The position numbers and the translations under genes were made by a program. This document shows, in pieces, positions 21,303 to 32,700 of a DNA stretch of 64,000 nt. The DNA comes from Gonatopus flavifemur. Lineage: Eukaryota > Arthropoda > Insecta > Hymenoptera > Dryinidae. How positions within the stretch are numbered: position 1 is the first letter of the stretch; the number at the start of each line of letters is the position of its first letter. The DNA lies in contig JAFFJZ010000017.1 in NCBI GenBank assembly GCA_018340375.1, positions 4,702,001 to 4,766,000 of the forward strand. Reading direction: 5' to 3'. The notes under the pieces were generated by a model that did no database searches, was not told where the DNA came from, and saw nothing but the letters and a program-made list of their open reading frames with translations.

Positions 21303-22402
21303 ATTGGTTGGGAAAGTGCTTGGCGCAGGAATTCAATGATTCAGTAGGCGAATGTTCGATCCAATTTCTATCCAAGCAAGTTTGTCGAACGAATTTATTT
21401 TACTTCCTTCGAAAAGCCGATCGACGTTTCGGATCGATACGATCCTTTTTCAAGATACAAAATTTTAATATAATCTGTGTACCAAAGTTGATTCGACAGT
21501 CAGCCAATGTGGTATGACGAAGCGCCGAACTGAATTTGCTCCCGTGTAATACCACGATGGTATGGCTCAGGAGGTAACAGGCCTCGACGTGCGTACTCGC
21601 GCTGCTCCCCACTACAGCGGCACTACGCTCGTATGTGGGCAGCCAAGCTACTATAGTGCGACGGGCTCACATACTACGGTAGCTTCAGAGTTCTTTCCGT
21701 GTATCAGAAAGAAAATAAATAGGATTGGAAATTGGAGGTTGGTAGAATCGCTACAGGAATCTCAAATCTTTTTGATATTTTTATGTTGTCGAAGTTTGAA
21801 TCGTTTATTGAAACAAATTGAGAATCGAATAATGAAATATTCAACTGTTGAATACCCAAAAACTTGCAGTATATTTTTGAAACGATGTTTCTATATCCAA
21901 AGAGTTGTTTCAGAGTTTGTGAGTTTCAGTTTTGGTCTCGTTTCTATAAGCGATTGAAACTTTGGGAACATATATTTTTCTCACAAGTACCAAACTTCCA
22001 TGAGTTACTGCCCCTTCAACTGAATTTGAAATAGTAGGCGAATGTTCGATCCAATTTCTATCCAAGCAAGTTTGTCGAACGAATTTATTTTACTTCCTTC
22101 GAAAAACCGATCGACATTTCGGATCGATACGATCCTTTTCCAAGATACAAAATTTTAATATGATCGTCGAGGAGAGAGAACGTGGTTGAATGAAGTATCA
22201 TCCGGACCCATCGACTCGGATGTGGGTAGTTTTTATTAATTGGTTGGGAAAGTGCTTGGCGCAGGAATTCAATGATTCAGTAGGCGAATGTTCGATCCAA
22301 TTTCTATCCAAGCAAGTTTGTTCATTCGTTCGACAAACTTGCTTGGATAGAAATTGGATCGAACATTCGCCTACTATTTCAAATTCAGTTGAAGGGGCAG
22401 TA
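21303..22402. repeat. Rearranged dispersed repeat containing the unoccupied insertion site
   Basis: A block beginning GGTTGGGAAAGTGCTTGGCG (21,303-21,477) recurs in part at 22,034-22,163 and 22,238-22,321. The stretch 21,478-22,000 is an inverted, slightly diverged copy of 42,938-43,465. On the complementary strand, sequence around 22,001 reads GGGGCAGTAACTCATGG without interruption. This is the site that is split by the 20.5-kb element at 22,403/42,937. The frames in this block are not genes. Confidence 0.8.
22278..22375. repeat. 98-bp near-perfect palindrome
   Basis: Two arms of about 43 bp, AGTAGGCGAATGTTCGATCC onward and its exact inverse, are separated by an ~11-bp loop TCATTCGTTCG. It marks the point where the dispersed repeat changes orientation just left of the large element. 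Confidence 0.85.
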
Positions 22403-22403
22403 A

Positions 22404-22640
22404 CCCTGGTGAAAATGAAGCGTGCTAGGAAGAGTTACAAACCGGTTGCTAGAGAGTGCTGTAAGAGTAATCAAAGGGTCAATAAAAAGTATTCGAAGCG
22501 TTTCGAAAGGGTCATTTGGCGGGTGTGAAGCGTGCATCAAAGCGTTCTACATCAATCATAGTAGATAATGATAAAGGGTTGTGTAAGCGATCTGAAAGCG
22601 TGCTCTTACGCCGTCTAATTGTTATGCAAGCGTGCTTGTA
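22404..22640 (+). promoter_or_regulatory. Left terminal and subterminal repeat region of the transposon
   Basis: Contains the terminal CCCTGGT and four direct copies of AAGCGTGC (22,418-22,425; 22,528-22,535; 22,596-22,603; 22,628-22,635), plus AAGCGTTTCG-like variants. By analogy with En/Spm subterminal repeats, these are the likely binding sites for a transposon-encoded DNA-binding protein; the BEN-like protein is the obvious candidate. That assignment is inference. Confidence 0.6.
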
Positions 22641-23083
22641 CACATTTTCAATATTCAAGGAAAAAACGTGCTTCGACTTACAATCAAAACTTGATGAGAG
22701 TGTTTGATTTTTCTTCTCAACTCATAAAAACTATCAAGTTTCATGAAGAAATTGAAAAAACCCTCAAGGTATAATGTTTAATATGAATATACACTTCGAA
22801 ACTGAGTATGATGGAAAAAATAACCTCAAAAATTAAAATTGGCGTATAGGCATTTGTGTGCCTGAGCCATCCATAACCAATAACTTGAGAAATTAACGGG
22901 CATGAAACTTTCAACAGAGATGGGTAAAATTTTGCTACATCCTTTTCCAACAATTCAGCAATGAATAAAAATTTTCAATGAGCAATGGTGGAGCATTTTG
23001 CCAAGGTTAGACTTTGAATATAAATTGAAACTCCAAAGTCATATCGAAAGATGAAAGAAAATAATTTATGGAAATTATTGACA
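22641..23083. other. Non-coding left end of transposon
   Basis: AT-rich sequence without a supported gene. The frame at 22,741-22,953 has no recognisable motif. Confidence 0.35.
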
Positions 23084-23091
23084 TCTATAGG

Positions 23092-23188
23092 CAGTGTCGC
23101 CAAAGTAGTATTAAACATATGTTTTCAATCGGTTATTCTTTTTAATGCAAGATTATGATTGATCCATTCCATTCATCTGGCAACACTG
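23092..23188. mobile_element. 97-bp hAT-like MITE
   Basis: Termini CAGTGTCGCCA and TGGCAACACTG, with a perfect 8-bp duplication TCTATAGG at 23,084-23,091 and 23,189-23,196. The 8-bp TSD and CAGTG ends fit hAT-type transposition. Confidence 0.88.
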
Positions 23189-23196
23189 TCTATAGG

Positions 23197-23777
23197 TTAT
23201 TATTCTCCAGATCCAATCGAATATGCAAAGTCTAATATTGGCAATGTATTTGATTAACTGCATATTGAAAATCTTCATTTAATGCTTAGTTGTCGGAAAA
23301 GTACGGAGCAAAGTTTTGCCCATTTGTCTAAATTTTCATGTCAGCAGAACACGTCAAATTCGATTTGAAATTCTCTGTGAATCCAAAGTTTCGCAAAAAA
23401 TGAAACCAATTTATCAAACTTAACATTCACAAATCAATTCCAATATTGCATGCTTTCAAAACAATTCTATTTTTTGTACGTTTTGGATATAAAATCACGG
23501 TTTGACGATTCAAAACAATTGTTCAAGAACTGAAAAATATTCAGTAGATGGGAAACTAGCAATATGTAATATTTTATTCATTTTTGTTTTTACATTAACA
23601 TGAATAATATTTTTCTAAAACTGTTACAATAATTGTCTTCTGCCTTTCTGAACTATAACGAATGGAACTTTTCGTATTATTAGTTAATGACAATAATAAT
23701 AATAGTCTCTTCCTTTTGGTACAAAATATCAACTGTCTTACTACTAAAGATGAACAAAAAATATTTTTTTTCCTTTA
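23197..23777. other. 3' region of the BEN-like gene
   Basis: AT-rich sequence downstream of the minus-strand stop at 23,778. On the minus strand it could hold the 3' UTR. I could not fix a polyadenylation site. Confidence 0.35.
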
Positions 23778-26700
23778 TTATTCATTGTTTTCATCACATT
23801 CTTCTCCATAGGATGGGATGAATTCTCCGGTTCGTGGATCTAAAATTTGTCTAGGTAGCTCAAGATCATCAAATTGTCCTGTTGAAGGATTCAAAATTCT
23901 GAAAAAATAATAACACTTCAAGTAATTCAACAATCGACAAAAAATATTGGTTAAGTACAGTAAAGTGACTTGTCGCAAAATTTGAGACCATTTATGGTAT
24001 TGAATCGATGATTGCCCACACAACACAATGGTCCCGAAGTATGGGTAAAGAATTCTTTATGAATCCGTCCGGTGATTCTCTATGAGACCCCGTTATGATA
24101 ATTCATGAGTTGAATCGTTTATTTTTGAAACCCCATAACTGACAAAGGTGGAACTTTCAGGAAATCAAGTAAAACTGTATAGTCTGATAAATATTTATTC
24201 GTTGGGTAGATCTTTTTTATAGGACATACCTAGTACTAGGGGTGCGCGGGTATTGGATTTCCCGGGTCGGGTACTTTGAGGTGAGTGTCGAGTCGGGTAC
24301 CCGAGTATTCGGGTTACCCGAGATGTTCGGGTTAACCGAAGTCTTCGGTTACTCGAATATCACCGGGTTACCGAAATTTTGAGTACGCTAAGGTCGTAGG
24401 ATTACCGAAAAATCTCGGTATTTAGAATCAATGGGGTCGTTTGATAACTATCATATTACTAGAATTCTAGTAATCCGGAATGATCCGGTAAAACCTTTGG
24501 CCTATCCTTTTATCCTTGACGAAAATAATTCAGATGTACCTGTGCAGTTATGGGGTTGTACCAATAAACGAACAGAGAACTGGGATAAAAACTTCATTTA
24601 CAAGTATGGAATGGATAATATTCTAGAGTATGAGTGAATTTCATGGTTTACAAATTAGTTATACACAATAACATTTTTCATTATGCATAGGAAAAAATCA
24701 GAAAATGGCGAAATGAAAAATTTCACCAAACGTTGCGCTTTCACGCTGATTATGATTTCCAATAAGAAAACGGTTTTGAAAAAAATGTCAGTTATGGGGT
24801 TTTGAAAATAAACGATTCAGTTCTTTATGAATCCCTGGTATTCAAAATGTATATTCTCCGTTGATATGAAAAATATGATAAGCTGAAAGCAAAAGTGACA
24901 AAAAGTTGTTGTCAATCAAAATCAGGATACAAATTTTCCCACACAGCACAACGTGCCACTGGTACGGTTATGGAAGGTTTATAGAACGTAGGAGAGGTTT
25001 CCTAAACGTTCATCAAACGTCCCAGAAACACATTGTGCTGTTAGGGTTTAAGAGCAAGACTATCGTCTTGACCGCAGAAGTCGTTACTTGATTCCTAACT
25101 ATTTTGAGATATCCACAGTTTTCAAGTTACAAGTTCCTCAATTTCTGAAAATTATGTATCTAGTTTTATGGAATGATTTCATTATTGAAAACTGAATTGA
25201 ATGATTTAATCCTCTGAGAACACACCGGGTCTAAAAGACCCATACCTCAATCACTTTGGAAAATTCTCAAACAATGTTAATTCAAAGGAGTGCATTTTTA
25301 TTTGTACCTCTGATTATCTTTTTGACGTTGATCGTACACGTCGTTTCCAACTGGTGGAAGATCGAAGTTGGAATTTCAAAATTCTCGAAGGGTTCAGGGG
25401 ACTCAAGCATGGAGAAGTGGGGGAGGGGAAAAGTCCAATTTTGCGTGAACTTTTTGCAGAAGGTACGTAATTGATACAAATTCAAAGTGAATAATGATTA
25501 ATTACACACCTGGGATTGTGCATTGCCGCAGACTTTCAATGTCTAAATGATTTGTGAAAGCTAAAAAATAGAATTGTGGAATTTTAACCTCCAAACGTCA
25601 ACAAAATTTTACAATTTTATTTCTTAGCTTCCACAAATCATTTGGACATTGAAAGTCTGTGGCAATGCGCAATTCCAGGTATGTAATTGATCATTATTCA
25701 CTTTAAATTTGTATAAATTACGTACTTTCTGCGAAGCGTTCGTGCAAAATTTGACTTTTCCCCTCCCCCACTTCCCCATGCTCGAGTCCCCTCAAATATG
25801 AACTTTCACACAGATTGCTGTTATATCATCTGATACTCATCACTTATTTTCGCTAAAACAAAAAAAAAGTTACGCCCTCTGCGCTTAGAACGGGAGAAGA
25901 ACGCGGCGTCGAAAGTTCCGCGCAAAAACGAAACACTTGAATTTTGGAATAAAAAGCAACCAGAGACAGGGGGGTTAGTTCATTTTATCCCGAGCCCTGG
26001 TTAGTAAGTGATCGGGAGGGAGGGGGGGAAACAGTTGGAAATTTCCACCATTTATCTAAGAATTATGCAGGTAAAAGTTATGAAACACTAACAATGTGAT
26101 TTTACCAGGGAAAAAATATTTCATCTGTAAATTCCGAGCAATGGAATTCCAGGGCTACCAGGGATGCAATGACGCCCCTGACCATATAAATCTCCTGGCA
26201 GAAACGACACACTGAAAAGCTCGAGTGAAAGCGGACCAACGCATAATGCTCATTTACTATCTATGCGCTGCTTCATTTTTAATCAAACTTTTCAGTATTT
26301 CGCTTTTGCTCAGAGATTTCTGTGGTTGCTTTTCATTCCAAATTTTTGGTGTTTCGTTTTTGCTCGGAACATTTGACGTCCCATTCTTGCTCTCAAAAGT
26401 TTCTATCCTGATTTTGTTTGAGAACAATTTGGGTGTCACTTTTGCTCTGAACGTATCAAATGATCTCAAGAGATAACAATACTTACGCTATGGGAATATC
26501 ACTCAGAGTTTCTATTGCTCTTCTTTCTTTTTTTACAATAGATTTAGTTTTTCCCCTTTTGCCACACATATCTAATGCTCGATCGGCTAACCAAGAAGGA
26601 AGACGTTTCAATGCCTGAGATTTTGTGACGACGGGATATTTTTGTTTCGTTAGAAATTTGTCGAAATGCACTGAAAACCAAAATGAAATCAAGTAACAGT

Positions 26701-29700
26701 TAATAACTTTGTAATTTCATACATTAATATACCATCCATCATTAAGCAGATATATGATACTATGCTGTTATTCTTATGGTATGTTCTCACAAAAATTGTT
26801 ATATATACCATACCTGTAACCACTTGAAGGAATGTTCTTGGAAACGGCCGTAATTCTGGTTTTCTCGGTTTGCATCGGTACAATTTCGCGTCATCTCCAA
26901 AAACGCCTATAAGGCACGATTTGCACCATGTACATATATCAATGGTGGTGTTCATAGTGTTCCAAGATATCACATTGCAATGTATATGATTACCAAGATT
27001 GACCTATTTCGAAATCAAAGAATATATGTACTATATGTTAATCAACAAATTCATCCAAACGTTTTCAATTCCTGATTCATATTTTAACATTCGAATGTCG
27101 AGTATTTCATAGCATCCCGGACAAAACACCCACCGATGGGGTCCGTTGCCTCGACTTGAAATTTGGGCGGAGACCGGGTGGATGAATGGTTGCTCGTCGA
27201 AGAAGCGATGTGGAGGCAACGAAGAACAGTCTGGCCTTGATTTTCGAGTGGATTTTTCTTCATTGCCTCTGAATTTGTCTCTACTCCGATAAGCAACTGT
27301 TTATCCAACGATTCTGCACCCAAATTCTAGAGAGCCTCAAGGAAGAGAGTCGCCAACTCGCTGTGCTCTGATTGGCGTAATCGCGAAGAGCTCCTGTAGA
27401 GAGGCGCCATATTCAAAAATTGGACGTCACCGCAGTGCTGTAGTTGATAATTTGTTTGAGGTTCTCATAATTATAATATCACCAATCAGTCATACTGATT
27501 TCATTCAACTCTGAATGTTAAAGAAGATGAATTTGTACCTTACAAAACGAGATGAAGAAGCTTATAATCGTTTTGCTGATGTTATCTGTATGACACCTTG
27601 GAACAAATAGTAAACTACATTACTGCGATGACGTCAAATTTTCAATATGGAGACTACCGACGGAGCTCTTCGCGATTACGCCAATCAGAGCACAGCAAGT
27701 TGGCGACTCTCTTCCTTGAGGCTCTCTACCAAATTCTACGTGAAGGCGACGTAGTGATTTTTTTATGGAATATTTATTGAGTAACGTACCCTATGAATCA
27801 AATTATGATCCCACTTGAATCGAAGGGAAAGAATCCAATTCATGACATTCTGAGGTCCACTATAAAAAATCGAAAACAGATCTTCCGTTCTTCATTGCAA
27901 ATCTACTTTGAAACATTTTATAATATCATATTGAATGTGGGGGATTTACATTTGCTCCGGGCAGAACTCCCCCCTTTAAGTAGTTAATTCCTCAAGAGAA
28001 CATAAACATTCTAGGTGAAGTTCAGGCTCTGAGTACGTACATTTGCGTACATGGAACATTCACTGCACCATCAAATGTCCGGATGTTCAATAAACCTCCA
28101 TTGAACGTTTTTTGGACCTCGGTGTTCTGTTCAGGTTAACATTATATCAATACTAAAGACTCGACATTCAAAGTAGGTGATTTTCGTTCCCACTCTGCAT
28201 GTAATAAATTCACTAAAAATTTTTTAGTGTCGTAACGGTGATGTCATATCACTAGAAACGTCTTGCACATGTTTTTTTCCAAGTCAGTAGGTTTTTAGCA
28301 ACCCTAACAGCACTCGAAGGTTTTTAAAACGTTCTCAGAAGGTCCGAATGTTTCGAAAACATCTCAGATCGTTTTAAAAACGTCGAAAGAAGTTGGTGCT
28401 GTTAGAGAATGGGTGTGCTTTATGATGTGAGATTCACACATTTTTTTTCTGTTAAAAGAATTGAAATCTGCCTGCACATTTTTAAAAATAAACCCGTACG
28501 CAGATATTTCGGTGGAATAACCATGGATTATCTCTGGGAAACATCTCATTTTCTCTGTACCAACACTGAAGAACTTTGAGAAATTCTGAGATTCTTCTAA
28601 AAAATCTAATAGTTTTGGAGTATTTTGTACGGACTTCTCTCCTACTTTTTTCAGCGTTCATCAGAGTTTTTCATTCGTTGTTTACACCAAACGAAACGAA
28701 ATTGCGCTCTGAAAGAATTCTGACGAAACTCTAATAATTTTCTAGAATTTCTCTGATTATTGAAAAAAAAATTCCGCATTTCAAAAAGTTTTTCACATAC
28801 GATATTCGAATATAGCTGATGAATCTGTTTATGAGATTTAAAAAATTTTTCAATAGTCATAAATTTATCAGAGTTTTGTCAGAATTTTTTCAGAGCACAA
28901 TTTCTCAGAGTCCTTCAGAGTTTTTGCACACAAAATGCGATATTTTTCAGAGTTTATTCATAGTTATTTCTGTACAGTATTATCTTACGGAAAAGCCATG
29001 AGATTGTGGTATTAAAAAAAATTAACATCAATAAGGGATCAGGAATCAAAAAAGATCGTACCTGATTATTTACTACTTCTAATCCATGTAGGTCTTTACT
29101 AGTGCTATTTTCCATAATTTTTAATAAATCAGTATCTCCTTTCTCGGCTCCAACTGGGAAAAAATAGTAAAATTAAGTTGGAGTTTATAGTCATATTATT
29201 ATGATGAGCGTACATATCAAGATCTTGAATTCAAGGAAGCTGGAACAAATGCAAATGTTACATTCACGTAATATGTTGCATTTTCCAATAAAAAATATCT
29301 CATAAAATTTTCTCAATTCTTTTCATATACTATTGCCGTACACGCGAAGAAAAATTCCTGCTGAAAAAGCAATTTCAAGCAAAGCATTTCAAAGCAATGT
29401 TTTTCTTTGCGTGTATATTAGAATGGAATTTCCTGGTAAGAATATTGTACAAAAACCGAATGAAACCGGACAAAAGTTTGATATGATTCAATACGTTTCT
29501 TTCCGTTTTGATGCAATTTGTTTTCTCATTTAGCTCGAATCTCTCCTTCATTCTTAACAGAATTAACCCAATGAATATTAAGAGGACTCTCCTGGTAAAA
29601 AAACCGGATAGAAATCCGACTCAAACCCGGATAGGATTTGTCGGGTCTTTATCCGGGTGTGTATACGGAATTTGCGGTGATTCTCTATCCGGTTTCATCC

Positions 29701-32700
29701 GGATTCCATTTGGCAAGTTTTGGAACCGGTATTGCATGCGGGTTCATTCGGGAATCACGCGGGAACCAGGACACGAAATGATTATTTATTCTTTTTTATT
29801 TCGTGTCCTGGTTCCCGCGTGATTCCCGAATGAACCCGCATACAATACCGGTTCCAAAACTTGCCCAAATGGAATCCGGATGAAACCGGATAGAGAATCA
29901 CCGCAAATTCCGTATACACACCCGGATAAAGACCCGACAAATCCTATCCGGGTTTGTGTCGAATTACAATCCGGTTTCTTTACCAGAGTCGATTATAAGG
30001 CGGTGGGGGAGGGGAATAGTGAAATTTCACACGAACTTTTTTCAAAAAATATGTTATTCAACCAAATCAAAAGTGAATAATAATAAATTACTTACCTGGG
30101 ATTGCGCCTTGCCACAAACTTTGAATACTCGAATGATTTCTGAAGGATAAAAAATCAAATTGTGAAAATTGTTGACGTTGTGAGTTGAAATTTCAAAATT
30201 TCACTTCTTAGCCTTCAGAACCCGTATATAAATATTTCGCTAAAAAAAAGTTTTCTGCAAAAACTCTAAAACATTCTGAAATTTCTCGAAAATATCTAAT
30301 ACATTTGGAACATTTTGTACAGACTTTTTTCAGACTTCTGTGAGAGTTTATAAGTCTTTTGGTATTTTTTCCCAGATAAATAGGAACGAAATTGTCCTCT
30401 GAAAAAATTCTGACAAAACTGATAAATTTACTGACTAATGAGAGATTTTTTTAATCCCAGGAATAGATTCACAAGCTATATTAGAGTATCATACGCGATG
30501 AAGTGTTTGAATATTGAAAAATTTTTCCTCAATAATCAGAGAAATATTAGAAATTTTTCAGAGCGCAATTTCGTTTCTATTTGTGTGAGAAAGAATGAGG
30601 AACTGTAATGAACTCTGAAAAAAGTCTGTACAAAATGTTCCAAAACTAGATATAGATCTTAGACTATTAGATTTTTCAGACAAATTTCAGAATTTCTTAC
30701 AGTTTTTTTAGAGTTTTACGTAAAAATACGAAGTTTTTCAGAGATTAGTCATGGTTATTTCAGCGAAATATTTCCATATGGGAAATCATTGGAGTATTCA
30801 AAGTCTGCGGCAAGGCGCGATCACAGGTACGTAATTTATTATTATTCATTTTGAATTCATATCAATAACGTACCTCTTGAAAAAGTTCGCGCAAAATTTG
30901 ATTATTCCGCTCCCCCACTTCCTCGTGCCTCAGTCCTCAAAGTCTTTCAAATGAAAATTTAAATACACTGATACATTCCTTGCCACTTACATTGTGCAGA
31001 ACTTTTCTTATCCAAATTGTCAATTTTTTGTATCAATTGCTTCAATACTGATCTATTTGGTTTATTATTCACTTTTTCCGCAGATAAACGGAGTGCCTTT
31101 TCTTCCTCCAGTTGTGATTGTAGAGTTTCAATGCGTCGAAGTAATTCTTCTTGATCAGTAGTTAAATTATTTATATTTTGTGAAGTATCTAGATCCATCG
31201 GAGTTTTTGGTTTTTGGAATTCAGTGGAGTGTTCTGAACAAATACTATGTTCTTCGAAACTGACAGCAATGTTCGTTTTCCGCAACGATCCGTTTTCTTG
31301 AATAACTGGTTGATGAGTATTTGAATATGTTACAGCATCATGTTTGAATACTGCATGTGGTTCTACTACGTTTTGACAAATACTTGTGGAATATGAAATT
31401 TGTCCTGAAGATTGCTCACCACTCGATTGCAAATTTTTCGTTTTCTGCATACAAAATTCATCCCATGTAACAGTGGTCGCAACTGATGATTTCTTTATGC
31501 TCTGTTTCAAATTCACAATTATAAATGATTAAAACGATGCTATTGAAAAATCATAAATATATCGAAATATGAGATACATTAATATATAAGGTGTACACCC
31601 AGACAATGATAAAACAAAATCATCAATTTTACGAAGAGAATTTTTTTCCAGTCTCGGAAGGGTATTGAAGCATCAGAAGAGACGAGACAAATTTTGCGCG
31701 TTTTGTTTCATACATTAGGCCTCTCTCACATGGACCGGAATTTTTAGAGAATTTTCAGGGAATTCTGGTAAGTTACCATCCATAAACCAATGATATCGTC
31801 GGATTTCGTTTCGTTCCACAGAAATTTCGGTTCATGGGAGACTTTCTAAACTTCGTTTCCCAATATTTACAGACCATTATAAACTCAGAAGGTATATTTA
31901 AACTACAATCTCAGGCCTACCCCATATTATCTATTTCAGATTCAAATTCATCGAATGATTTACTAAAAACATCAATGCAAAATTCTACCCGCTTCTGCTG
32001 ATTCTTGGGTGTCCTTAACTCGAGCAACATGCTTGTCACATCATACCTTCCTTCCGTGTTTTTGTGGGCTTGATTCATTGGTTTCTTGATCTGTTGAATC
32101 CACTGTGCCTGTTTCAATATTATCATGCTTGCGCTTCACTTTCCGTGGTCGTTTATGACTGAGGGACTGAATAAGATCTCCTTCGGATTCTGAAATATGC
32201 GTTATTTATTGTTGTGCACTGATTCAATTCCAAAACCTCCACTTTGGGGTTGCTATCGATATTTTGTAAAAAAATTTCAACCATGTGTCGAACTGTCATG
32301 TACCACATATGCACCTACTCAGATAGCACAAATGATCTTTTTGAATGCCGAAAGACTTTTGAAGGAAACCTTCAACAATCCCCGTTATGTCAGTGGAAAT
32401 GAATTCAATACGAATTCAATACGAATTCAATGAATTCAAAATGAATCCATTTTGAATCTTCGAAGAATTCTTTAAGAAGTCTCAGTATGAATTATTCCTG
32501 ATACAAAAAAGGTCTTCATCAAGAATTCAATTTGAATTCAAAGTATTCATGAAGAATTCCTTTTCACTTTCATAAAATAGAGCTCTTTACGGGGACTATT
32601 GTGCTATCCGGGCTAATAACTGACATCTTTTGCTCAAGGAACCTATTGAATCTTGCTAAATTTAATTGAATTCTGTACAATGTTTTGATTAAAGCCACTG

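Noticed and set aside
21562..21957. Plus-strand ORF of 131 codons, and its copy on the minus strand at 43,092-43,382
   Set aside because: Both copies lie across a MITE arm and the dispersed repeat; conservation reflects the duplication, not coding.
32395..32445. GAATTCAATAC run as an operator-like array
   Set aside because: A short degenerate simple repeat in an intron; three units only, with no other support.
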